From Avibacterium volantium_A (lineage in GTDB: Bacteria > Pseudomonadota > Gammaproteobacteria > Enterobacterales > Pasteurellaceae), in assembly GCF_049366555.1 (NCBI RefSeq), contig NZ_JBMMGT010000008.1, forward strand, positions 34,250 to 98,249: a stretch of 64,000 nt of DNA, written 5' to 3'. This document shows positions 8,785 through 17,571 of the stretch, piece after piece. The notes under the pieces are model-generated. The model saw nothing but the letters and a program-made list of their open reading frames with translations. It ran no database searches and had not been told where the DNA came from. The translations under genes were made by a program, and so were the position numbers. How positions within the stretch are numbered: the first letter of the stretch is position 1; each line of letters opens with the position of its first letter.

Positions 8785-8934
8785 ATGTAATTTTGATCTT
8801 AAATATAATCATTAAATGATTGATGAATTGTTATCTTTTTGTTAAAAAATAGATGCAACCCAAAAAACAGAGTGAAATTTTTCTATGTGATGAGAATTTG
8901 CTTGGTTTTTTGATTGGGATTGGTGAACAGAAGA

Positions 8935-8963
8935 TTGTTCATTAATCTAGCTATCTTTATAAA
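8935..8963 (+). promoter_or_regulatory. predicted ggt promoter with overlapping inverted repeat
   Basis: The -35 TTGTTC and -10 TATAAA have a 17-base spacer. The inverted repeat TGAACA-N6-TGTTCA (8924-8941) overlaps the -35 and could be an operator for an unidentified regulator. Confidence 0.5.
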
Positions 8964-8990
8964 TTATAACTATCAGGAAGGTAACACATT

Positions 8991-10751
8991 ATGCATTTTC
9001 GTAAATCTCTTCTCGCTACATTGTTAGCGATTCCTTTTTCTTTATCTATGGTTTCTTTGCCGGCATATTCCACAGAAGCAACCCAACAGTCTATCTTAGC
9101 GGCTCAACGCTATGATCAGAGTAAGGACATTTTCCACCCTGTATATGCAAAAAATGGAATGGTAGCAACAGAGCAACATTTAGCAACGCAAGTTGGTTTG
9201 GATATTTTACGTCAGGGGGGAAATGCCATTGATGCGGCGGTTGCAGTGGGATTTGCTTTGGCTGTAGTACTACCAAATGCTGGTAATATTGGTGGCGGTG
9301 GTTTTATGGTGTTGCATGATGCCAAAAGCGGTGAAAATATTACTATCGATTTTAGAGAAATGGCACCACAAAAAGCACACCGAGATATGTATTTAGATGA
9401 AAAAGGTGATCTGGTTGATGGGAAATCGTTGTTTACTCATTCCGCTGTGGGTGTACCAGGAACGGTGGCGGGCTTGCTTTTGGCGTTAGAAAAATGGGGG
9501 AGTTTACCGCGTGAGCAAGTGATTGCGCCAGCAATTAAATTAGCCGAGCAAGGTTTTGCGATTAGTCCAACACTCGCTGCAACGTTAGAAGTTGAGAAAG
9601 ACAATTTAGCTAAATGGAAAAGTACCAAAGCGATCTTTTTCAAGCAAGATCAGCCACTTACTTTTGGTGATAATTTAGTTCAGCAGGATTTAGCACATTC
9701 TTTGCGCCTTATTGCACAACAAGGAAAGTCAGCGTTTTATGAAGGTGAGATCGCACAAAAAATTGTGCAAGAAATGGAAAAACACGGCGGTTTAATTAGC
9801 CTTGATGATCTGAAAAATTATAAGGCAGTGATTCGTAAACCCATTGAAGGGGAATATCGTGGCTATAAAGTGGTAACAATGCCACCCCCAAGTTCTGGCG
9901 GTGTTCATTTAGTTCAATTGCTAAATATTTTATCCCATTATCCGATGAAAGAATTTGGTGTTAATAGTGCCAAAGCGATTCATCACTATGCTGAGGCAAT
10001 GAAATTAGCTTATGCTGATCGTGCAACCTATTTAGGTGATCCTGATTTTGTTAAAGTACCGGTGGCAGGCATTACATCAAAGGCTTATGCAGATGAATTA
10101 GTGAAAAAAATTAATCCAGAAAAATCAACGCCAGCGAGAGAGATTAAAGAAGGCAATCCAATCCCTTATGAAAGTGATCAAACCACGCATTATTCGATTA
10201 TGGATAAAGACGGAAATGCGGTAGCGGTAACTTATACACTTAATCTCAATTTTGGATCTGGAATTGTGGCTGAAGGCACGGGGATCTTATTAAATAATGA
10301 AATGGATGACTTTTCGGCAAAACCCGGTGTGCCGAATGCTTTTGGCTTGATCGGCGGAGATGCTAATGCGATTGAGGCAGGAAAACGCCCATTATCTTCA
10401 ATGACACCAACTATTCTATTAAAAGATAGTAAGCCTTGGTTGGTAACTGGTACACCAGGCGGAGCAAGAATTATCACAACCGTATTACAAAGTATTACAA
10501 ATGTGATTGATTATGGAATGAATCCTGCGGAAGCCATCAACGTTCCACGTATTCACCATCAATGGCAGCCAGATCAATTACGCATTGAAGAAGGCATTAG
10601 CCCAGACACCATCGAGCTGCTTAAACAAAAAGGTTATGATGTCGTGACAAAAGCGACAATGGGGCGTGAACAAGTTGTTCAAGTAACCGAAGGCGGATTT
10701 TATGGCGCTTCAGATCCGCGTAATCCAGATGGCGCAGCGATGGGATATTAA
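8991..10751 (+). CDS. ggt: gamma-glutamyltransferase
   Basis: Ggt is a periplasmic N-terminal nucleophile hydrolase that cleaves glutathione and other gamma-glutamyl compounds. The 586-residue proenzyme has a signal peptide (about 1-28), GGNAIDAAVAVGFAL, and the autoprocessing site where T398 of TTHYS becomes the N-terminus and nucleophile of the small subunit. The small subunit carries the GIVAEGTGILLNNEMDDFS and PLSSMTPT motifs. Length matches E. coli (580). An AGGAAGG ribosome-binding site precedes the ATG. It is monocistronic, between terminators. The periplasmic location suggests use of host glutathione as a cysteine source. Confidence 0.97.
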   Translation: MHFRKSLLATLLAIPFSLSMVSLPAYSTEATQQSILAAQRYDQSKDIFHPVYAKNGMVATEQHLATQVGLDILRQGGNAIDAAVAVGFALAVVLPNAGNIGGGGFMVLHDAKSGENITIDFREMAPQKAHRDMYLDEKGDLVDGKSLFTHSAVGVPGTVAGLLLALEKWGSLPREQVIAPAIKLAEQGFAISPTLAATLEVEKDNLAKWKSTKAIFFKQDQPLTFGDNLVQQDLAHSLRLIAQQGKSAFYEGEIAQKIVQEMEKHGGLISLDDLKNYKAVIRKPIEGEYRGYKVVTMPPPSSGGVHLVQLLNILSHYPMKEFGVNSAKAIHHYAEAMKLAYADRATYLGDPDFVKVPVAGITSKAYADELVKKINPEKSTPAREIKEGNPIPYESDQTTHYSIMDKDGNAVAVTYTLNLNFGSGIVAEGTGILLNNEMDDFSAKPGVPNAFGLIGGDANAIEAGKRPLSSMTPTILLKDSKPWLVTGTPGGARIITTVLQSITNVIDYGMNPAEAINVPRIHHQWQPDQLRIEEGISPDTIELLKQKGYDVVTKATMGREQVVQVTEGGFYGASDPRNPDGAAMGY

Positions 10752-10772
10752 TCCTTTTGTAATTTAACCGAT

Positions 10773-10805
10773 AAAGCTGATTTCAGTATGAAGTCAGCTT
10801 TTTTT
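10773..10805 (+). terminator. terminator after ggt
   Basis: The stem AAAGCTGA/TCAGCTTT has a 13-base loop followed by a T run. Confidence 0.8.
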
Positions 10806-10937
10806 ATGCACTATTAGTGACATTATTCAGCCCAATTAAAACAAAAGTGCGGTGTTTTTTTGTCTATTTTTTGTAAATCAAATGCTGTGATTAGAAAAGA
10901 GAGAAAAAATTCCTGATGATTTCGCAATTTCTTATTT

Positions 10938-10946
10938 ACAACATCA
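10938..10946 (+). promoter_or_regulatory. predicted GcvB pairing site upstream of oppA
   Basis: ACAACATCA lies 55-63 bases before the oppA ATG and is exactly complementary to TGATGTTGT in the GcvB seed. The oppA mRNA is a known GcvB target in enterics. For this to act, the transcript must start upstream of 10938, which I cannot determine. Confidence 0.5.
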
Positions 10947-11000
10947 GAAAATTCCTTTATTAATGAAAGCCATTTTATAAAAACAATCTAGGAGGAAAAG

Positions 11001-12641
11001 ATGCACACGTCATTCAAAAAAACACTTTTATCTGCCATTTTAGGGCTATCCCTTTCTGTGGGTTCGGCAATGGCGGCAGAGGTACCCGCTGGGACACAGT
11101 TAGCAGAAAAGCAAGAATTAACTTGGAATATTAGTTCTAACCCCGCCACCCTTGATCCACAAAAAATGGAAGGCGATGTAGAAGGTTATTATGCGCGTCA
11201 GTTGTTTGAAACCTTAGTGACTTCTGATGCGAAAGGGCATATTATTCCGGGGGCGGCGACCTCTTGGGAGCATAGCCCAGATTTTAAAACCTGGACATTC
11301 CACCTTCGCCCTGAGGCAAAATGGTCAAATGGTGATCCTGTTGTGGCAGGTGATTTCGTTTATGCGTGGCAGCGTTTAGCCGATCCGAAAACGGCAGCAC
11401 CTTATGCAAGCTTCTTAGAATTTGTGAAATTGAAAAATGCGGATCAAGTTACCGCAGGCAAACTTCCTGTTACTGATCTCGGTGTTGAAGCCAAAGATGA
11501 TCATACGTTGGTGTTACATTTAACGGAATCTGTGCCTTATGTAGATAAATTGGTTGAACATTATGTGTTAGCGCCAGTAAATAAAAAAGTGGTAGAACAA
11601 TTTGGTGATAACTGGACGAAACCAGGTAATCTCGTAGGTAACGGGGCATTTGTGCTGAAATCTGCAGTTGTAAACGAAAAAGCCGTGTTAGAGCGCAATC
11701 CGAATTATTGGGACAACGCGCGCACCGTGTTGGATAAAGTGGTGTTATTGCCGATTGAATCTTCATCAACAGATGTGGCGCGTTATCGTGCAGGCGATGA
11801 AGATATTACCGGGAAAGAAATTCCAATTGAATTATATGGCAAAGTGAAAAAAGAATTAGGCGATGAGCTTTATCACGCGCCGCAACTTTGTACTTATCTT
11901 TACGAAATCAATACGGCAAAAGCACCGTTTGATAATCCAAAAGTGCGCAGAGCCTTATCTTTAGCCTTAGAACGTGAAATTTTAACAGATAAAGTGTTAC
12001 AACAAGGGCAAAAACCCGCTTATATTTTCACCCCGCCATTTATCAATGGGGCTGAGAAAATGACTAACCCTGAGTGGGCAAATTGGACGCAAGATCAGCG
12101 TAACCAAGAAGCGCTTAAATTGTTGAAAGAAGCGGGCTTTGATAAGTCTCACCCGTTAAATTTCAAATTGTTATATAACACCTCTGATAACCACAAAAAA
12201 CTGGCGAGTGCTGCGCAGTCCATTTGGAAGAAAAATTTACAAGGCGTGGTGAATATCACCTTGGAAAATCAAGAGTGGAAAACCTACTTAGATACGCGTC
12301 ATCAAGGCAACTTTGATGTGGCGCGTGCAGGTTGGTGTGCGGATTATAATGAAGCCAGCACGTTCTTGAACTATTATTTATCCAATAGTGCGAACAACAC
12401 TGCATTCTATAAAAATCCAGCTTATGATGCCTTGATTGATTCTTCATTCAAAGCGCAAAACGATGATGAGCGCGCAGAAGTGTATGCCAAAGCAGAAGGA
12501 TTGTTAGATGCGGATACCGCAATGGTGCCAGTTTATCATTATGTTCAACCGCGTTTAATTAAACCTTGGGTGAAAGGCTTTGCTTATGCGCACCCAGCAC
12601 AAAACTATTATTTAAAAGACGTTTATATCATTAAACATTAA
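11001..12641 (+). CDS. oppA: oligopeptide-binding protein
   Basis: OppA is the periplasmic peptide receptor of the OppBCDF ABC importer. The 546-residue precursor has a signal peptide ending SAMA/AEVPAG (about 1-25). The SBP_bac_5 fold is recognisable from DPQKMEGDVEGYYARQLFETL, the TWTFHLRPEAKWSNGDPV signature and FDVARAGWCADYNEASTFL. It closely follows E. coli OppA along its full length. A strong AGGAGG site precedes the ATG. A terminator between oppA and oppB probably keeps binding protein in excess over the transporter. Confidence 0.96.
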   Translation: MHTSFKKTLLSAILGLSLSVGSAMAAEVPAGTQLAEKQELTWNISSNPATLDPQKMEGDVEGYYARQLFETLVTSDAKGHIIPGAATSWEHSPDFKTWTFHLRPEAKWSNGDPVVAGDFVYAWQRLADPKTAAPYASFLEFVKLKNADQVTAGKLPVTDLGVEAKDDHTLVLHLTESVPYVDKLVEHYVLAPVNKKVVEQFGDNWTKPGNLVGNGAFVLKSAVVNEKAVLERNPNYWDNARTVLDKVVLLPIESSSTDVARYRAGDEDITGKEIPIELYGKVKKELGDELYHAPQLCTYLYEINTAKAPFDNPKVRRALSLALEREILTDKVLQQGQKPAYIFTPPFINGAEKMTNPEWANWTQDQRNQEALKLLKEAGFDKSHPLNFKLLYNTSDNHKKLASAAQSIWKKNLQGVVNITLENQEWKTYLDTRHQGNFDVARAGWCADYNEASTFLNYYLSNSANNTAFYKNPAYDALIDSSFKAQNDDERAEVYAKAEGLLDADTAMVPVYHYVQPRLIKPWVKGFAYAHPAQNYYLKDVYIIKH

Positions 12642-12649
12642 TCTTTTTT

Positions 12650-12692
12650 ACCCGCACTTTTGGCATTTTAAGAAAAGTGCGGGTGTTTTTTT
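12650..12692 (+). terminator. intra-operon terminator between oppA and oppB
   Basis: The 12-base stem ACCCGCACTTTT/AAAAGTGCGGGT has an 11-base loop and a seven-T tail. The arms resemble uptake signals but carry GCGGGT in place of GCGGT. Partial termination here would lower oppBCDF relative to oppA. Confidence 0.8.
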
Positions 12693-12718
12693 CTAAATTT
12701 TTTTGTGGGAATAATTTT

Positions 12719-13639
12719 ATGCTTAAATTAATTTTTCGCCGTATTTTAGAGGCGATCCCAACCTTATTTATTTTAATCACCGTTTCTTTTTTTATGATGC
12801 GGCTTGCCCCGGGCAGTCCATTTTCCAGTGAAAAAAATTACCCACCAGAAGTCATTGCCAATATTGAAGCAAAATACCATTTGAATGAGCCATTAATGGT
12901 GCAATATGGCATTTACTTGAAAGATTTGGCACACGGTGATTTCGGGCCTTCATTCAAATATAAAGATTACAGCGTAAACCAGCTTGTTGCGCAATCTTTT
13001 CCAGTATCGTTAAAATTAGGGTTTTCAGCCTTTTTAATTGCCTTAGTATGCGGGATTTCCGCAGGCGTTATCGCCGCGTTGAAACAAAATAAGTGGCTAG
13101 ATTATTTGATAATGACCTTTGCGATGACGGGAATTGTTGTCCCCAGTTTTGTGGTCGCCCCGTTGTTGGTGCTGATTTTTTCCATTACCTTAAAATGGCT
13201 GCCTTCAGGCGGTTGGGAAGGCGGACAGCTGACCAATATGATTTTACCAATGATTGCCCTTTCCCTTTCTTATATTGCTAGTATTGCGCGGATTATGCGT
13301 AGCTCAATGATCGAAGTCTTGCATTCTAATTTTATTCGCACGGCGAAAGCAAAAGGGTTACCAATGTCGCGAATTATTTTGAAACACGCGTTACGCCCTG
13401 CACTGTTGCCTGTCATTTCTTATATGGGGCCTGCTTTTGTGGGAATTATTACCGGCTCAATGGTGATTGAAAGCATTTTCGTGCTACCGGGTATCGGGCA
13501 GCTTTTCGTGAATGGTGCGCTAAATCGTGATTATTCCTTAGTGCTAAGTTTAACTATTTTGGTTGGCACATTAACCATTGTGTTCAATGCCATTGTAGAT
13601 ATTCTTTATGCCGTGATTGACCCGAAAATTCGTTATTAA
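12719..13639 (+). CDS. oppB: oligopeptide permease membrane subunit
   Basis: OppB is one of two membrane subunits of the oligopeptide ABC importer. The ATG at 12719 gives MLKLIFRRILEAIPTLFILI and 306 residues, the exact length of E. coli OppB; an upstream GTG at 12677 lies in the terminator and is rejected. There are six predicted membrane segments, and the EAA loop that docks the ATPases (IRTAKAKGLPMSRIILKHALRPALLP) is near residues 215-240. Confidence 0.96.
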   Translation: MLKLIFRRILEAIPTLFILITVSFFMMRLAPGSPFSSEKNYPPEVIANIEAKYHLNEPLMVQYGIYLKDLAHGDFGPSFKYKDYSVNQLVAQSFPVSLKLGFSAFLIALVCGISAGVIAALKQNKWLDYLIMTFAMTGIVVPSFVVAPLLVLIFSITLKWLPSGGWEGGQLTNMILPMIALSLSYIASIARIMRSSMIEVLHSNFIRTAKAKGLPMSRIILKHALRPALLPVISYMGPAFVGIITGSMVIESIFVLPGIGQLFVNGALNRDYSLVLSLTILVGTLTIVFNAIVDILYAVIDPKIRY

Positions 13640-13652
13640 TGGAGTGCAGACA

Positions 13653-14564
13653 ATGATAAAAACAAAAGAAAATCAAGCACTAATGGAAAAATTAGGGGAG
13701 CAATTAGACAAAGTCGAAGGGCGCAGTTTATGGCAAGATGCCAGACGCCGTTTTTTCCGCAATAAAGCGGCGGTGGTGAGCCTTTTCGTGTTATTTCTCA
13801 TTTTGCTTTTTGTAACCTTTACACCAATGTTGATGCCCTTTAGCTATGATGATACCGATTGGGCAATGATGTCTTCACCGCCAGATTTTGAATCAATGCA
13901 CTATTTAGGCACAGACGGCCTAGGGCGAGATCTTCTAGTTCGTATTGCCATTGGCGGGCGTATTTCCTTATTAGTTGGGATTGCAGGGGCACTTATTGCC
14001 GTTTTAGTTGGCACGCTTTATGGCGCAACCGCAGGTTATGTGGGCGGCAAAACCGATGCGATTTTAATGCGTATCTTAGAGATCTTATATTCTTTTCCGT
14101 TTATGTTTTTTGTGATCCTATTGGTTACATTTTTTGGGCAAAACATTTTGCTGATTTTCGTGGCAATTGGCATGGTGTCTTGGCTGGATATGGCGCGTAT
14201 CGTGCGTGGGCAAACCCTAAGCCTTAAACGGAAAGAATTTATCGAAGCAGCCATTGTATGTGGTGTTTCACCAAGTCAAATTGTTTGGAGACATATTGTG
14301 CCGAACGTATTAGGTGTTGTGGTGGTTTATGCTTCTTTGCTCGTGCCGGGAATGATCTTGTTTGAATCTTTTTTAAGTTTCTTAGGATTAGGTACACAAG
14401 AACCGCTTAGTAGTTGGGGCGCATTACTAAATGATGGGGCAAACTCAATGGAGGCCGCGCCTTGGTTACTTATTTTCCCCGCATTATTTTTAGTGGTAAC
14501 GCTATTTTGTTTTAATTTTATTGGTGATGGCTTGCGTGATGCGCTTGATCCGAAAGATCGATAA
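13653..14564 (+). CDS. oppC: oligopeptide permease membrane subunit
   Basis: OppC is the second membrane subunit. The 303-residue protein begins MIKTKENQALMEKLGEQ. A GGAG ribosome-binding site at 13641 supports the ATG at 13653 over a TTG at 13617 that overlaps oppB. The N-terminal stretch EGRSLWQDARRRFF and the EAA loop EFIEAAIVCGVSPSQIVWRHIVPN are typical. It ends GDGLRDALDPKDR like the E. coli protein. Confidence 0.96.
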   Translation: MIKTKENQALMEKLGEQLDKVEGRSLWQDARRRFFRNKAAVVSLFVLFLILLFVTFTPMLMPFSYDDTDWAMMSSPPDFESMHYLGTDGLGRDLLVRIAIGGRISLLVGIAGALIAVLVGTLYGATAGYVGGKTDAILMRILEILYSFPFMFFVILLVTFFGQNILLIFVAIGMVSWLDMARIVRGQTLSLKRKEFIEAAIVCGVSPSQIVWRHIVPNVLGVVVVYASLLVPGMILFESFLSFLGLGTQEPLSSWGALLNDGANSMEAAPWLLIFPALFLVVTLFCFNFIGDGLRDALDPKDR

Positions 14565-14573
14565 GGTGAGAAA

Positions 14574-15563
14574 ATGAAAAACGAAAAACACCCTCTCCTT
14601 GATGTTCAAGATTTAAGAGTAACTTTTAAAACGCCAGACGGCGAGGTTACCGCAGTAAACAACTTAACCTTTAGCCTTAATGCTGGTGAAACCTTAGGCA
14701 TTGTTGGTGAATCAGGTTCAGGAAAATCGCAAACCGCGTTTGCTTTGATGGGACTATTAGCTGATAACGGACGCACTTCAGGTTCAGCCCGTTTTAATGG
14801 CGAAGAGATTTTAGGTTTATCGCCCTCACAATTAAACCGCCTAAGAGCGGAGCAAATTGCGATGATTTTCCAAGATCCAATGACATCGCTTAATCCTTAT
14901 ATGAAAATTGGCGAACAGCTCACGGAAGTATTGGTACTACATAAAGGTTATGATTATAAACAAGCCTTTGAAGAATCCGTGAAAATGTTAGACGCGGTGA
15001 AAATGCCAGAAGCGCGTAAGCGAATGGCAATGTATCCGCACGAATTTTCTGGTGGTATGCGTCAGCGTGTGATGATCGCAATGGCATTATTATGTCGTCC
15101 AAAATTATTAATTGCTGATGAACCAACCACCGCCTTAGATGTAACTGTACAAGCACAGATAATGACGCTGTTAAATGAATTAAAACACGAATTTAATACA
15201 GCAATTATTATGATTACGCACGATCTTGGCGTGGTGGCTGGGAGCTGCGATCAGGTGCTGGTGATGTATGCGGGAAGAACGATGGAATATGGCTCAGCGA
15301 AAGATATTTTCTATCAGCCAACTCACCCTTATTCCATTGGTTTGATCAACGCCGTGCCACGTTTGGATTCTGAAGAAGATAAACTCTTAACTATTCCCGG
15401 CAATCCACCTAATTTATTGCATTTGCCAACGGGCTGTCCATTTAGCCCACGTTGCCAATTTGCAACGGAACAATGCCAAAACAGTCCGCCATTGGAACAA
15501 TTTGCGCCAAACCGCTTGCGTGCTTGTTTTATTGAGCCAAGCCAGCTGGTAAGGGGGAATTAA
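14574..15563 (+). CDS. oppD: oligopeptide transporter ATP-binding protein
   Basis: OppD is one of two ATPases of the oligopeptide importer, 329 residues. Motifs are Walker A GESGSGKS (about 45-52), signature FSGGMRQRVMIAMAL, Walker B LLIADEPTTALD and the switch histidine in MITHDLG. The C-terminal oligo_HPY cysteine cluster (CPFSPRCQFATEQC) is present. It starts 10 bases after oppC. Confidence 0.96.
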   Translation: MKNEKHPLLDVQDLRVTFKTPDGEVTAVNNLTFSLNAGETLGIVGESGSGKSQTAFALMGLLADNGRTSGSARFNGEEILGLSPSQLNRLRAEQIAMIFQDPMTSLNPYMKIGEQLTEVLVLHKGYDYKQAFEESVKMLDAVKMPEARKRMAMYPHEFSGGMRQRVMIAMALLCRPKLLIADEPTTALDVTVQAQIMTLLNELKHEFNTAIIMITHDLGVVAGSCDQVLVMYAGRTMEYGSAKDIFYQPTHPYSIGLINAVPRLDSEEDKLLTIPGNPPNLLHLPTGCPFSPRCQFATEQCQNSPPLEQFAPNRLRACFIEPSQLVRGN

Positions 15564-15564
15564 G

Positions 15565-16545
15565 ATGAAAAAATTATTATTAGAAGTTGAAGATCTGAGC
15601 GTACACTTCAAAGTGCAAAGCAACGAAGGCTTTTTATTTAAGAAAAAACAAACCTTGCACGCAGTAAACCACGTTTCCTTTAAACTATATGAAGGGGAAA
15701 CCTTGGGCGTGGTAGGGGAGTCTGGTTGCGGAAAATCTACCCTTGCTCGTTCGATTATTGGCTTAGTGAAAGCCGCAGGCGGCAATATTTTATGGCTAGG
15801 TAAAGATCTCAGCCAGCAATCTGAAAAGCAGTGGCACGACACACGCAAAGATATTCAGATGATTTTCCAAGATCCCTTGGCATCGCTTAATCCACGAATG
15901 ACTATTGGAAATATTATTGCTGAGCCACTGAAAATTTATTTTCCCCATTTATCGGCAGATGAAGTGAAAGAACGCGTGCAAGCAATGATGTTAAAAGTGG
16001 GGTTATTGCCAAATTTAATCAACCGCTACCCGCACGAATTTTCGGGGGGACAATGTCAGCGGATTGGCATTGCACGCGCCTTGATTATTGAGCCAAAATT
16101 AATTATTTGCGATGAACCCGTTTCAGCGTTGGACGTATCCATTCAAGCGCAAGTAGTGAATTTGTTAAAATCCTTACAAAAAGAAATGGGCTTATCGCTG
16201 ATTTTTATCGCACATGATCTTGCTGTGGTTAAACACATTTCCGATCGCGTATTGGTGATGTATTTGGGCAATGCGGTGGAGCTAGGCACTTATGATAAGG
16301 TGTATCACGAAACCAAACACCCTTACACCAAAGCCCTGATGTCAGCCGTGCCAATTCCCGATCCTGATTTGGAAAGGGGTAAAAAAATTCAGCTACTAGA
16401 AGGGGATCTTCCATCGCCAATCAATCCGCCTTCAGGCTGCGTGTTCCGTACTCGTTGTCCCATTGCAGACACTGAATGTACACTCAGCAAACCACGCTTG
16501 GAAGGAAATGAACAGCATTTAGTGGCTTGTTTTAAGGTTCCATAG
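15565..16545 (+). CDS. oppF: oligopeptide transporter ATP-binding protein
   Basis: OppF is the second ATPase, 326 residues. Motifs are Walker A GESGCGKST, signature FSGGQCQRIGIARAL, Walker B IICDEPVSALD and FIAHDLAVV, with a C-terminal cysteine cluster CVFRTRCPIADTEC. It starts 1 base after the oppD stop, so the two are translationally coupled. Confidence 0.96.
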   Translation: MKKLLLEVEDLSVHFKVQSNEGFLFKKKQTLHAVNHVSFKLYEGETLGVVGESGCGKSTLARSIIGLVKAAGGNILWLGKDLSQQSEKQWHDTRKDIQMIFQDPLASLNPRMTIGNIIAEPLKIYFPHLSADEVKERVQAMMLKVGLLPNLINRYPHEFSGGQCQRIGIARALIIEPKLIICDEPVSALDVSIQAQVVNLLKSLQKEMGLSLIFIAHDLAVVKHISDRVLVMYLGNAVELGTYDKVYHETKHPYTKALMSAVPIPDPDLERGKKIQLLEGDLPSPINPPSGCVFRTRCPIADTECTLSKPRLEGNEQHLVACFKVP

Positions 16546-16576
16546 TATTCACATTGATGACTAAAAATAACGTCAT

Positions 16577-16610
16577 AAAAAAGTGCGGTAATTTTTCACC
16601 GCACTTTTCT
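16577..16610 (+). terminator. uptake-signal pair terminator after oppF
   Basis: The stem AAAAGTGCGGT/ACCGCACTTTT has an 8-base loop. It is an inverted pair of uptake signals acting as the operon terminator. Confidence 0.82.
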
Positions 16611-16712
16611 TTTCTGATTTATTTTTCCTAACCGCAATTAAGGATAAATTCTAGCATTACTATCAAAACGTTGATTTGGTGTAAAACCAAAGAGATTATT
16701 CATAAGCAATCA

Positions 16713-17426
16713 TTAATCTTCAGGATATAAAATAAAAGAGAGCGAAGAAAAATATTTATTCTGTGTATGAGTGCTCGTTGGTTCGCCGATTTCCACTCCA
16801 ACTACATTTGTTCCCTCTGCGCTCACTGTTAAGACGGCTTTGCCCTGTTCATCAGCTTTGATTTCCGTAGTTAAATCATTCAGCACATCAGGAATAATTG
16901 GCGCATTGGCAAAAGGTTTTCCCTCTTTCAACACTTGCACTTCATATTTATCCCCTTTATGTAACGTAAGCGGGTTAACCTTAGGTACAATTTGAATATA
17001 GGCTTCAACAGTTTGTGGTTTCGCTTTCTCATTCCAATAATGTACATTGAATTTTAGTGCGTGCGTTGTTTTTTGCGCGTCAGCCACTTCCTCAAAGCGT
17101 TTGAACGCGTGCATTTTCCCTGCGTTATCGCGAGTGAAATAGCCATAATCAAAGTCCACAACGGAAATACCTAACTTTTCATTTGGAACAATGCTGATAT
17201 GATTGTTTGCTGCAATAGGGGTTAGCGGAAATACTCGCCCCATATTATCAAGTGCGATGAATTTTTTGACCATTTCTGGTTTATAAACGTTATCCAATGG
17301 TCCTTCACCTAGCACAAGGGCTTTTTGATCTAAACGATTGGCAAAATAAACGCCGTGCGCGTTGGCTTGAGCTGCGATAAAACTCAAAGTGAGAGCAATG
17401 GCTAAGGTTGGAAGCTGTTTTTTCAT
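16713..17426 (-). CDS. periplasmic DUF4198 protein, probably metal-related
   Basis: The 237-residue protein has a clear signal peptide (about 1-23, ending AQANA) and the DUF4198 fold seen in periplasmic components linked to nickel/cobalt uptake (COG5266). The predicted mature protein begins with histidine (HGVYFANR), which could bind metal through its amino terminus. A near-perfect Fur box lies 74 bases upstream of the ATG, so iron control is likely. No transporter genes are adjacent. The metal-handling role is inference; I do not know the ligand. Confidence 0.75.
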   Translation of the reverse strand: MKKQLPTLAIALTLSFIAAQANAHGVYFANRLDQKALVLGEGPLDNVYKPEMVKKFIALDNMGRVFPLTPIAANNHISIVPNEKLGISVVDFDYGYFTRDNAGKMHAFKRFEEVADAQKTTHALKFNVHYWNEKAKPQTVEAYIQIVPKVNPLTLHKGDKYEVQVLKEGKPFANAPIIPDVLNDLTTEIKADEQGKAVLTVSAEGTNVVGVEIGEPTSTHTQNKYFSSLSFILYPED

Positions 17427-17499
17427 CGGTTTATTCTCCTTGAGTGAGTAAAAATAATCTTCATCACCTTAGCATAACTAAAAATAGTTATCAATATAA

Positions 17500-17516
17500 T
17501 TGAGAATTATTCTCAA
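17500..17516 (-). promoter_or_regulatory. Fur box upstream of the DUF4198 gene
   Basis: TTGAGAATTATTCTCAA is a perfect palindrome with the 7-1-7 form of the Fur operator (TGAGAAT-N-ATTCTCA). It lies 74-90 bases before the DUF4198 ATG. Confidence 0.8.
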
Positions 17517-17571
17517 TATATTAACTACGATTAAATCCCGAAATTTATCAGAAAAAACCACCGCACTTTTT

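Larger units (their letters stand above)
8682..8990. other. 309-base intergenic region uvrD-ggt
   Basis: It holds the uvrD terminator with one uptake signal (8768-8776), an AT-rich middle with no recognisable gene, and the ggt promoter with an inverted repeat over its -35. Confidence 0.7.

Noticed and set aside
12677..12718. GTG start of oppB
   Set aside because: It lies in the right arm of the terminator stem; the ATG at 12719 matches the known oppB start and length.
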